8,749 nucleotides of DNA from an uncultured Campylobacter sp. (GCF_938030815.1 NZ_CALHII010000087.1:1-8749), one strand, 5' to 3'; shown: positions 1 to 6,120, numbered from the stretch's first letter. Notes: generated by a model from the letters alone, not told the origin. Translations and numbers: made by a program.

Positions 1-418
1 TACTAACTAGCAGCTGATAGATCAGATATACCGCTGTGCATACGCAATAAATGCTTATCATAAAAACTGATGGTTTAAACAATTCAAATCCTACAAATAT
101 AGTGCTTACTGCGCTTATAGCCGAGGAAACCCCGACTAGCACGGCGTTTGATAGCAGATCCGTGCTGCGTATTGCCCGCGCTAAAAAATATAACCCTACA
201 GCTAGGCATATCATAGATATAAGTCCGACGCCCTCCAACGCACCCACTTTATCTATATTCTTGATATATCTGCCTACCGCATTTAACGCCTCAAGCCCAA
301 ACGCTATGTAAAGGGTAGTTTTGGCAGTAGATAGATTTTCGCTCTGCTCTTTAGCGTCTCCGCATAAACATACAGGATTGCTCCCGCGCCTACGGATACA
401 TTTAGCTTTCGCACCATA
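1..418 (-). pseudogene. Partial membrane-protein reading frame without a start, overlapping the TM2 gene's 3' end
   Basis: On the minus strand a frame is open from just after a TGA at 419-421 to the window edge (139 codons). It is two bases out of frame with the TM2 gene upstream. The translation has a polar start (GDAKEQSENLSTAK), then hydrophobic stretches such as GLISMICLAVGLYF, AVLVGVSSAISAV and SVFMISIYCVCTAVYLIY, so it reads as a membrane protein with about three or four helices. There is no ATG in frame before the first helices; the first usable start is GTG at 245-247, which would discard a plausible N-terminus. The two frames overlap at 304-418. Either a one-base indel split one longer TM2 protein, or a separate downstream gene lost its start. 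The family is not recognised, and the gene continues beyond the window. Confidence 0.45.
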
Positions 419-1137
419 TCAGGCAACCTAAAAAAGTCGCTAATAAGCCAGATTAAAAACAAAACATTAGGCACCGAAAAAATAACCATAAAATGAAAAA
501 AGCCCTGTTCTATATCCTTTAGGTCTGATGCTTGCACGCCCAAATCCGGACGAGATGAGTTTACAAGCGCCAACAGCTCGTTACCTTCTATACTCGTCCA
601 CATGACAGCAACCACTACTAAAAAAAGCCAGATGAGAAATGGCAGCCCGCCTAAAAGCTGAAAAATCGCGGAGATTATACGCCCAAGATAAAATCTATGC
701 GCGCCGAAAGGCCCGAGGAACATATAAAACGCGTAGGCCTTATTTAGATCGTAAACCTTAGCTGAGCTTTGCGTAGAGCTAATTCTATCGGAATTTAGGG
801 AAGCTGAATTTTGCCAAGTGGAATTCTGCTCTATAAAATTCTGCGAGTTCGCAGTATTTTCAGTAGAATTAAAACTTTTAGCGTTAGAATCTTGCTCCGC
901 AGAATTTTGTGGAGTAAAATTTTGCCTTATGGAAGTGGAATTTTGCTCTATAGAATTCTGAGCCGTGGAATTTTGCTCGCTAGTATCATCCGCCGCAAGT
1001 TCTTCTTGCGCTAAATCTAAATTCTCAGATTGCTCCTGTGGTTTCTCGTCCAGAGGCTTTTTTTATTCGCCGCTTTTACGTCTTATGCTGGCTAGCGACG
1101 CAGGATTGCTGCTGCCGCCCCAAATATCTTCGCCCAT
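304..1137 (-). pseudogene. TM2-domain membrane protein gene broken by an in-frame TAA
   Basis: Read from the ATG at 1135-1137 (AAGGAG at 1143-1148 just upstream), the product begins MGEDIWGGSSNPASLASIRR and hits TAA at 1063-1065 (codon 25). The same frame then stays open to the TAG at 304-306. After the stop come an acidic stretch, a Gln-Asn-Ser repeat linker (codons about 54-119) and a TM2 domain (about 130-180) with the family motif FLGPFGAHRFYLGR. A second hydrophobic helix (VLFLIWLISDFF) and the typical LPDMV ending follow. An internal ATG at 721-723 would yield 139 aa but would cut the first TM2 helix, whose upstream part (KVYDLNKAYAFY) is encoded, so it is probably not the real start. 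One C-to-T change (CAA to TAA) would explain the stop. Function is unknown; TM2 proteins are small inner-membrane proteins. Confidence 0.65.
794..985 (-). repeat. Degenerate Gln-Asn-Ser coding repeat in the TM2 gene linker
   Basis: About a dozen degenerate copies of a short unit read GAATTYTGCTC on the plus strand and encode Glu-Gln-Asn-Ser-like peptides on the minus strand. GTGGAATTTTGCTC occurs exactly at 935-948 and 965-978, 30 bp apart. An 18-bp version at 818-835 differs from 935-952 at one base. Units are spaced by multiples of three, so the reading frame is kept. This is an in-gene low-complexity array, not a CRISPR. Confidence 0.6.
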
Positions 1138-1161
1138 CTACTCTCCTTGATTTTTAAAGCA

Positions 1162-1167
1162 ATTTTA
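1162..1167 (-). promoter_or_regulatory. Predicted -10 box of the TM2 gene
   Basis: TAAAAT on the minus strand lies 25 bp before the ATG at 1137, with AAGGAG between them. The 89-bp divergent spacer to tpx must hold both promoters. There is no recognisable -35, which is usual for Campylobacter sigma-70 promoters. Confidence 0.35.
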
Positions 1168-1189
1168 CCTGAAATTTAAGGAATTTTTG

Positions 1190-1195
1190 TATATT
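1190..1195 (+). promoter_or_regulatory. Predicted -10 box of tpx
   Basis: TATATT follows a T-rich run (GAATTTTTG) and would start transcription near 1202, giving a leader of about 25 nt before the tpx ATG. An AAAGGA ribosome binding site lies within that leader. Confidence 0.4.
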
Positions 1196-1226
1196 CGCCA
1201 CTACAAATTCAAAACAAAGGACAAAA

Positions 1227-1751
1227 ATGCCAACAGTAACATTTCAAGGAAAGCCCGTAGAGTTAAGCGGGCAAGAGATAAATCTAGGTGATCGCGCGCC
1301 GCAAGTACGCTTAGTAGCTCAAGATCTAAGCGAAATCGAGATCGCTAGCGGCAAGCACGTGCAAATCATCGTCGCCGTGCCGTCGCTAGATACGCCCGTC
1401 TGCGCGACGGAGGCACGTAAGTTCAACGAGCGCGCCGCATCGCTTCCTAACACCGAAGTAATCGTCGTTTCGATGGATTTACCGTTTGCGATGGGGAGGT
1501 TTTGCACGACTGAGGGGATCAAAAATCTACGCGTTGCAAGTGATTTCCGCGATAAAGAATTTTGCCGCCGCTACGGCACCCTAATCGCCAGCGGTGCATT
1601 AGCAGGTCTTAGCGCCAGAGCGATCTTCGTCATAGATACCGCAGGCGTCGTGGTTTATAAAGAGCTCGTAAGCGACATAGCCTCTGAGCCTGACTACGAC
1701 GCAGCCCTAGATTTTGCAGAGCTCGTCGCTCGCAACAGCTGCTCTAACTGA
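1227..1751 (+). CDS. tpx: Thiol peroxidase Tpx (atypical 2-Cys peroxiredoxin)
   Basis: Tpx reduces hydrogen peroxide and organic hydroperoxides using thioredoxin-derived electrons. At 174 aa it is close to E. coli Tpx (168 aa). The peroxidatic cysteine is C59 in PSLDTPVC, with the family's T-x-x-C arrangement. The resolving cysteine is C93 in RFCTTEG, 34 residues later, the same spacing as C61/C95 in E. coli. The GALAGLSARAIFVID segment (about 123-137) carries the conserved arginine region near the active site. There is no signal peptide. The start is supported by AAAGGA 6-7 bases upstream. The gene stands alone and is divergent from the broken TM2 gene. Two further cysteines (C113, C172) are not part of the canonical mechanism. 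In microaerophiles this enzyme belongs to a redundant set of peroxide defences. Confidence 0.95.
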   Translation: MPTVTFQGKPVELSGQEINLGDRAPQVRLVAQDLSEIEIASGKHVQIIVAVPSLDTPVCATEARKFNERAASLPNTEVIVVSMDLPFAMGRFCTTEGIKNLRVASDFRDKEFCRRYGTLIASGALAGLSARAIFVIDTAGVVVYKELVSDIASEPDYDAALDFAELVARNSCSN

Positions 1752-1805
1752 GCAAGATAATAGATCCAAGGTTTGGATAATTTTAACCTCGCTTTAGTTC
1801 ACTAC

Positions 1806-1856
1806 TTTAAGCAAATTTGCCCTACTACAAGTAAAAAACGAAGTAGGGCGCTTAAA
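1806..1856 (+). terminator. Stem-loop downstream of tpx, candidate terminator
   Basis: An 8-bp perfect stem pairs GCCCTACT (1819-1826) with AGTAGGGC (1842-1849). It is flanked by an outer 7-bp pairing of TTTAAGC (1806-1812) with GCTTAAA (1850-1856), separated by a 6-nt bulge on the left side. It lies about 55 bp after the tpx stop. No clear U-run follows, so it may be a weak terminator or a 3' stabilising structure. Confidence 0.45.
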
Positions 1857-1886
1857 ATCAACTTCAATTTTACATTTTGATTTTAC

Positions 1887-1917
1887 GCTTTGATTTGCGC
1901 TTCGGTGCACGCAAAGC
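1887..1917 (+). other. UUCG-capped hairpin in the tpx / SUKH-gene spacer
   Basis: GCTTTG (1887-1892) pairs with CAAAGC (1912-1917). The inner TGCGC pairs with GTGCA through one G-U pair and is closed by a C(UUCG)G tetraloop. Apart from this, the stem-loop before it and the hairpin after it, the 1752-2024 spacer shows no gene or RNA that I recognise. Confidence 0.3.
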
Positions 1918-1993
1918 TATTAACGCACTGCGATAGCAAGCGAACGAGCACGAAATATAGGATCGCCTGCTTCTAAATTTTAAATTTAGCAGC

Positions 1994-2025
1994 AGCGAGA
2001 GTTAAAATTTTAAAATTTGCTCGCT
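1994..2025 (-). terminator. Hairpin at the 3' end of the SUKH-like gene
   Basis: AGCGAG (1994-1999) pairs with CTCGCT (2020-2025). The AT-rich interior (AAATTTTAAAATTT) is also self-complementary, so a long stem can form right at the minus-strand stop codon. There is no classic GC stem with U-run, so terminator function is tentative. Confidence 0.35.
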
Positions 2026-2708
2026 TAGCCACTCCGCGCGATAAATTCGCTAAAAGTTATCTCGCGGACGTCAAATTTAACTCCGAGCGAGGCGAGTTTG
2101 TCTTGTAGCGGTAGCGCCAGCTCCTCTATGCCGCTAAATACGCAAAGCGGCAAATTTTGCGCCCTCTCTTTGGTCACTGCAAAGCTTTCGTCGTCAAAAA
2201 ATTTCTTTAAAAACACGAGCGTTTTTACCTTATCGGCACCCAAGTCCTCGATGAAAACGCTGAAATATTTATATTCGGGCTCCTCGCGCGCTTCATCTTT
2301 CTGCGAGTAGTCGTCCGCCAGCTCGCGGTAAAATTCGTTGTTTAAATCAGTAAGCGGCGCGATCGCTTCAAGCGAGCAAGGCGCCTCAAGCGCGGCAAGG
2401 ACGGTTAAAATTTCTTCAAATTTAACGATATCGTCCGCGACCTTTATCGGCTCCCACGAGCCGGCGCCTAGGGCAAAATCCACGAAAAACGGATCGTCCA
2501 TGCCGTTACGCGCGATGACCCGCCAGCTCTTTCGCCACTGCCCTGGTGCGTCGTCTGCTAGCTCCTCGCCAGTTTTGCGGCTAGCGAGCCTATATCCGTC
2601 CTGAAAACTCTCAAACTCGCCCTCATCGGGATAGAAAAACGGCAGCAAAATGGACTCTGAAACGATGCGTTTGCGGATAAAATTTCGGATCAAATTCGGG
2701 ATTTGCAT
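2025..2708 (-). CDS. SMI1/KNR4 (SUKH)-like protein with L7/L12 C-terminal-like domain
   Basis: A 227-aa cytoplasmic protein without signal peptide or membrane segment. Residues about 25-108 look like a SUKH domain: an early acidic segment, W58 and W62, then VIARN..DDPFFVDF (65-79), GSWEPIKVA (83-91) and a closing helix DDIVKFEEILTVLAAL. After an acidic linker, residues about 153-216 resemble the ribosomal L7/L12 C-terminal fold: GADKVKTLVFLKKFF, then a helix with TKERAQNLP, a strand, and a final helix DKLASLGVKFDVRE matching the family's K..LE.AGA.VE ending. SUKH proteins are often immunity factors against polymorphic toxins, but no toxin gene is adjacent, so the role is unknown. AAAGG precedes the ATG by 8 bases. 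Domain calls are by eye; the L7/L12-like part is the stronger match. Confidence 0.7.
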   Translation of the reverse strand: MQIPNLIRNFIRKRIVSESILLPFFYPDEGEFESFQDGYRLASRKTGEELADDAPGQWRKSWRVIARNGMDDPFFVDFALGAGSWEPIKVADDIVKFEEILTVLAALEAPCSLEAIAPLTDLNNEFYRELADDYSQKDEAREEPEYKYFSVFIEDLGADKVKTLVFLKKFFDDESFAVTKERAQNLPLCVFSGIEELALPLQDKLASLGVKFDVREITFSEFIARSG

Positions 2709-2737
2709 GGCGCGACCTTTGGGTTAAATTTGAGCGA

Positions 2738-2743
2738 ATTTTA
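2738..2743 (-). promoter_or_regulatory. Predicted extended -10 of the SUKH-like gene
   Basis: On the minus strand TGC directly precedes TAAAAT, an extended -10 arrangement. It would start transcription near 2731 and give a leader of about 22 nt ahead of the ATG at 2708. So this gene can be transcribed independently of torA upstream. Confidence 0.45.
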
Positions 2744-2803
2744 GCAGAGTTTTTAACCTGAGCAAAATTTACATTCAAATTTGACGCACACAAAAGAAGC
2801 AAA

Positions 2804-2836
2804 TTGTGCTCAAATTTTCACCAAATTTGAGCACAA
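2804..2836. repeat. 14-bp perfect inverted repeat in the torA / SUKH-gene spacer
   Basis: TTGTGCTCAAATTT (2804-2817) and AAATTTGAGCACAA (2823-2836) are perfect reverse complements around a 5-nt loop (TCACC). The stem is stable enough for a terminator of the torA transcript. However, on the minus strand it is followed by AATTTG rather than a U-run, so an operator or structural role is also possible. Confidence 0.5.
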
Positions 2837-2857
2837 AAAGACAAGCGGAAGTATCGC
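2834..2857. repeat. 24-nt dispersed repeat, copy 1
   Basis: CAAAAAGACAAGCGGAAG followed by TATCGC. It matches 6821-6844 in the same orientation at 23 of 24 positions. Both copies are intergenic. This copy abuts the 14-bp inverted repeat on one side and runs into the long nested palindrome on the other. Confidence 0.6.
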
Positions 2858-2956
2858 GAGATGATTTTGAGAGTTGTGTAGAAATTTTAAGTCAAGGCTA
2901 GACAAGTAGTCTGCCGCAGACTTAAAATTTCAAATCTCTCTCAAAAGCACTCGCGA
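2854..2956 (-). repeat. Nested imperfect palindrome of about 103 bp just after torA
   Basis: Three perfectly paired blocks nest within one another: TCGCGAG (2854-2860) with CTCGCGA (2950-2956); TTTTGAGAG (2865-2873) with CTCTCAAAA (2938-2946); and GAAATTTTAAGTC (2881-2893) with GACTTAAAATTTC (2919-2931). A small inner hairpin AGAC-AAGTA-GTCT sits in the loop (2900-2912). The structure begins 9 bp downstream of the torA stop, so it may end or stabilise that mRNA. It also resembles a small palindromic intergenic element. Confidence 0.6.
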
Positions 2957-2965
2957 GACGACGCA

Positions 2966-5413
2966 TTAAATGCTTTGTAAGATTTTAGGTTTACTAAACG
3001 CTTGTATAGGTTTAATCTCCCCCTTAAATTTCTCGATTTGCGCTAGCACGGTGTGGGCCGAGTTGCTTTGCGCGAGACTTGACGTGCCTTTATCAAACGT
3101 AAGCACGTTTACGCAGCCGTGCTGGCAGAGGCTCTTTTCGCCCCAAACCTCGGGATCGTACCACGCGCCCTCGCAGATCGCTGCGACGCGCTCGGGCACG
3201 ATGTCGGTAACGAGTACGCCTGCCAAAATTTCGCCGCGGTCATTGAAAACGCGCACGATGTCGCCATTCGCAAGTCCGCGATCTTTGGCATCTTTTGGAT
3301 TTATCAGCACCGGCTCTCTGCCGCTAACCTCGGCAAAATTTCTGATGATCGAGTTGTTTAGCTGGCTGTGCAAGCGGTAGCGAGAGTGCGGGCTTACGAT
3401 GTGGATCGGATACTTCGCCGTCTTTTTCGCATCGCCTAGCCACTCCTTAGGCTCGATCCAAGTAGGCATCGGCGGGCAGTCGGCATAGCCCATCTTAGCG
3501 ATCGTTGGTGAGTAAAGCTCGATCTTGCCAGATGGGGTGCCTAGGCGGTTTTTGGCGGGATTTTCGCGGAATGCCGCAAGACGCGTATATAGTGCGCTGC
3601 TCTCATCGTCCTTTTCAAAGCGCACGAAGCCTTTATCGTAAAATTCCTCGAAGCTAGGCATCGTTATATTTAGACCTTTGGCTTGCTCTGCGGCATCGGC
3701 GTAGAATTCCTTCATCCAGCCTAGCTCGTCCTTGCCCTCGCTAAAGACCTCGCCGTATCCCCAGCGCTTGCAGATCTGCTCGCAGATCCAAAAGTCGCTC
3801 TTACTCTCGCCCATCGGCTCGATTGCAGGCCTGTAAGCGACTATATATTCGCCCGTAGCGCCCGTTTGGTTGATGTCGTTGCGCTCGACCTCGATCGCGA
3901 CGGGAAGCACGATGTCGCTAAGTTTTGCGGTGCTCGTCCAGTACGGCTCGGCGGTGATGACGGTGTCAAATTTACGCCACTGCTTGACGATATTATTCAC
4001 GTCTTGATGGCGCGTAAACATCGATCCGCACGCCATATATGCGACTCTCATATGCGGCAGCTTGATCTTGGTACCGTCATAATCGATCTGCTTGCCTGGA
4101 TGCTCCAGCGCCTCTATGCTGCGAGAGGACGGGATGGTGATGTTTTTCGCGTTTTTCCAAGGCGCAGAGCCCGTGTTTTCGTATTTTTCATCTATGCGCG
4201 TGCTAAGGCCCTTTAAAATCGGAGCCACCTTATTCGTAGCGCCCGCAGAGCCGTAGCCTAGGCTAAATTCAAAGCCGAGACCCTCCTTGCCGATATATCC
4301 CAGCATCGCATTGAGCGCCACTAGCGCCCAGAAAGGCTGCTCGCCGTGATCTGCGCGCTGCAAACCGCGACCGATTAAAATCGTGCTCGGCTCCTTTGCA
4401 AGCGCTGTAGCAAATTTCGCAATAGCATCCTCGCTAAGCCCGCAAATTTTGCTCGCCCAAGCTGCGTCCTTTACGATTTTATCGCTCTCGCCTAGAAAAT
4501 ACGCTTTAAATTTATTAAATCCGACGGTATATTTTTTGATAAATTCCTCGTCGTAGAGGTTGTTCGTAAAGAGATAATGGCACATACCGATGATGAGCGC
4601 GGTGTCGGTGTTTGGGCGCACGATAATATCTTCGCTGCCGAAGTAACGCGCGGTGTCGTTTCTCATCACGTTTACGCTGTAGGTTTTGATGCCCGATTTT
4701 TTAAGCTCTTGCATGCCGATGTAGCCGTCGTGCGTAGGCGGAATGGATGAAATTTGATTGGTTACCGCAGGATCGGTCGCCCAGAATACGACGTTTTTAG
4801 CGTTTTTGACGATCGCTTTCCACGTAGTAGGCGCGTCGTAAACGGCGCTTGAGCCCAGCACGTGAGGCATTATAACAAGCCCCGCACCGGTGGAGTAGTC
4901 GCCGCTTTCCTCTACGTAGCCGCCTAAAATTTTAAGTATTCGGTGCGCTACGGTGCGACCCCAGCCGATCTTGCCGCTGCCGCCCCACCAGTAGCACTCG
5001 CCGTAGATCGCCTCGGCGCCGTATTTGTCGAAATTTTCTTTCAAAGCCTTCGCCGCTAGATCAAGAGCTGTGTCCCAGCTAACCCGCACAAACTCCTCTT
5101 TACCGCGCAGTTCGCTCTTTGCCGCGCCTTTTGCCTTTAGATAGCTTTTGCGCACCATCGGATAGAGCACGCGGTTTTCGTTCTGCACGGAATCGGGCAA
5201 GCTGTAATTCATCGTGTTTGGAAATTTATCGCCCTCAAAATCGCTTACCGAAACGATCTGCGACGAGTTTAAATTTAGCCAAAAAGTGCCGAATCTATTT
5301 GCGCCGAATACTTTTTTGTTATCGAAAATCGTCTGCGTAACCCCCTCGATCCTGCTAGCGCTTGCCGCGCTTGCGCCTAAAATCCCCGCCTTTAAAAAGT
5401 CTCGCCTTTTCAT
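2966..5413 (-). CDS. torA: TMAO/DMSO reductase catalytic subunit, molybdopterin family
   Basis: An 815-aa enzyme of the TorA/DMSO reductase/biotin sulfoxide reductase group that reduces N- or S-oxides in the periplasm, using electrons from the cytochrome encoded just upstream. The N-terminus KRRDFLKAG is a twin-arginine (Tat) signal, so the folded protein is exported with its molybdenum cofactor. No CxxC-type iron-sulfur motif follows it, as expected for this group. Tryptophan-rich active-site segment YWWGGSGKIGWGRT is near 141-154. S174 in GDYSTGAG is the predicted molybdenum ligand. The C-terminal dinucleotide-binding domain (roughly 660-790) has SPHSRYRLHSQLNNS and GDIVRVFNDRGE. AAGGAG precedes the ATG, which lies 13 bases after the cytochrome gene. 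C. jejuni Cj0264c/Cj0265c have this arrangement and support growth on TMAO and DMSO. No TorD-type chaperone gene is seen here. Preference between TMAO and DMSO cannot be read from the sequence. Confidence 0.92.
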   Translation of the reverse strand: MKRRDFLKAGILGASAASASRIEGVTQTIFDNKKVFGANRFGTFWLNLNSSQIVSVSDFEGDKFPNTMNYSLPDSVQNENRVLYPMVRKSYLKAKGAAKSELRGKEEFVRVSWDTALDLAAKALKENFDKYGAEAIYGECYWWGGSGKIGWGRTVAHRILKILGGYVEESGDYSTGAGLVIMPHVLGSSAVYDAPTTWKAIVKNAKNVVFWATDPAVTNQISSIPPTHDGYIGMQELKKSGIKTYSVNVMRNDTARYFGSEDIIVRPNTDTALIIGMCHYLFTNNLYDEEFIKKYTVGFNKFKAYFLGESDKIVKDAAWASKICGLSEDAIAKFATALAKEPSTILIGRGLQRADHGEQPFWALVALNAMLGYIGKEGLGFEFSLGYGSAGATNKVAPILKGLSTRIDEKYENTGSAPWKNAKNITIPSSRSIEALEHPGKQIDYDGTKIKLPHMRVAYMACGSMFTRHQDVNNIVKQWRKFDTVITAEPYWTSTAKLSDIVLPVAIEVERNDINQTGATGEYIVAYRPAIEPMGESKSDFWICEQICKRWGYGEVFSEGKDELGWMKEFYADAAEQAKGLNITMPSFEEFYDKGFVRFEKDDESSALYTRLAAFRENPAKNRLGTPSGKIELYSPTIAKMGYADCPPMPTWIEPKEWLGDAKKTAKYPIHIVSPHSRYRLHSQLNNSIIRNFAEVSGREPVLINPKDAKDRGLANGDIVRVFNDRGEILAGVLVTDIVPERVAAICEGAWYDPEVWGEKSLCQHGCVNVLTFDKGTSSLAQSNSAHTVLAQIEKFKGEIKPIQAFSKPKILQSI

Positions 5414-5426
5414 CTGATCTCCTTTA

Positions 5427-5993
5427 TCATTCAGGTTTTTTTGCGTTGTGTTGTAGGTATTTTACGATCAAATTTAAATCATCGCCCTCAAGCGCTACGT
5501 AGTTTGCGTTGATCATCTCTTGCAGATTCGCAGGCCATTGATTTGCCGTGAAGCTATTCGGCTCGTGAAGCCTATGACACGCCGAGCAGATCTGCTCGTA
5601 GTTTGTCTTTGCCTCCGCATAAAGCGCCTTGGCATCCTTGGCTACGGCATCCGAGCTGATCTCGTAAACTCCCTCGACTTCGTACCAAACCTCGCCGTAA
5701 TCGTCCTCGAGCTTTTTACCCTTTTTAAAATTTGTTTCGGCCTCGTTCGCAAAGGTCGCGTAAATTTCAGCCTCTTTCATATTTTTTTGGATCTGAAGCT
5801 GATAGTTTTCGCTCACGACGCCTTTGATCTTAATCTTGGTAACGCCGCCATCGCTGGATATCACCTCGATCGGCGTTAAAATTTCAGCCTCGCCGATTGC
5901 TTTGCCGTCTTGCGAGATCGTAGCGGTTTTGGAGATCACCTCTCCGCCGAAAAGCGAACACGCACAGATAAATGAGATAAAAATTTTCCTCAT
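5427..5993 (-). CDS. Periplasmic monohaem cytochrome c, electron donor to TorA
   Basis: A 188-aa secreted protein with signal peptide MRKIFISFICACSLFG. It has a single haem c site, C136-S-A-C-H140. The surrounding NYEQICSACHRLHEPNSFTANQWP closely matches the terminal haem domain of TorC-type cytochromes, which pass electrons to TorA. Residues about 20-110 form a beta-rich region reminiscent of a bacterial SH3 domain, replacing the four-haem NapC-type part of E. coli TorC. The protein therefore probably takes electrons from another periplasmic carrier or the cytochrome bc1 complex instead of quinol directly; this is an inference. It is the first gene of the two-gene operon, 13 bp before torA. 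AAAGGA lies 7 bases before the ATG. It corresponds to C. jejuni Cj0265c. Confidence 0.88.
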   Translation of the reverse strand: MRKIFISFICACSLFGGEVISKTATISQDGKAIGEAEILTPIEVISSDGGVTKIKIKGVVSENYQLQIQKNMKEAEIYATFANEAETNFKKGKKLEDDYGEVWYEVEGVYEISSDAVAKDAKALYAEAKTNYEQICSACHRLHEPNSFTANQWPANLQEMINANYVALEGDDLNLIVKYLQHNAKKPE

Positions 5994-6025
5994 AAAGTAT
6001 CCTTTCTGGGTTGTCTTTAACGCGA

Positions 6026-6031
6026 ATTATA
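6026..6031 (-). promoter_or_regulatory. Predicted -10 box of the cytochrome-torA operon
   Basis: A perfect TATAAT on the minus strand would start transcription near 6019, giving a leader of about 25 nt. No -35 hexamer is visible, which fits an activator-dependent promoter, and the palindrome at 6047-6074 lies where a class II activator would bind. Confidence 0.6.
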
Positions 6032-6046
6032 AATCAAAGATAAATT

Positions 6047-6074
6047 TAAATTTGTCGCGATTGCGACGAATTTA
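6047..6074. promoter_or_regulatory. 28-bp palindromic operator, probable Crp/Fnr-family site
   Basis: Arms TAAATTTGTCGC (6047-6058) and GCGACGAATTTA (6063-6074) are reverse complements except at one position, separated by GATT. The geometry (half-site, short spacer, half-site) is that of Crp/Fnr-family boxes, but the core TTGTCGC differs from the FNR (TTGAT) and Crp (TGTGA) half-sites. Its centre (6060.5) is about 41.5 bp upstream of the predicted start of the cytochrome-torA operon and about 37 bp upstream of that predicted for the regulator gene. It is the obvious candidate target of the adjacent regulator. Confidence 0.65.
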
Positions 6075-6085
6075 TCCTTTTTATG

Positions 6086-6091
6086 TAAAAT
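6086..6091 (+). promoter_or_regulatory. Predicted -10 box of the Crp/Fnr-family regulator gene
   Basis: TAAAAT (6086-6091) would start transcription near 6098. This favours the ATG at 6121 (leader of about 23 nt) over the one at 6106 (leader of about 8 nt). The palindrome at 6047-6074 overlaps the -35 region, so autoregulation is likely. Confidence 0.4.
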
Positions 6092-6120
6092 TTACGTGAA
6101 ATTTTATGCAAAGAGCTGCT

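Noticed and set aside
51..311. Plus-strand 86-codon reading frame.
   Set aside because: It lies opposite the minus-strand membrane-protein frame, has no ribosome binding site, and its translation looks like antisense of transmembrane segments.
794..985. Possible CRISPR array because of regularly repeated GAATTYTGCTC.
   Set aside because: Units are too short and degenerate, there are no unique spacers, and the array is in frame with the TM2 coding sequence.
811..1014. Plus-strand reading frame through the repeat region encoding Ile/Leu-rich repeats.
   Set aside because: It is the complement of the Gln-Asn-Ser repeat, which stays open because the unit length is a multiple of three. It lacks a ribosome binding site and a plausible protein composition.
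1056..1065. Programmed frameshifting or slippage at the run of seven A (minus strand) beside the TAA.
   Set aside because: The coding frame is the same before and after the stop, and the TAA comes ahead of most of the A run, so slippage would not bypass it and restore the frame.
2970..4216. Several plus-strand frames opposite torA.
   Set aside because: They are antisense shadows of a strongly conserved gene and show no start signals or family features.
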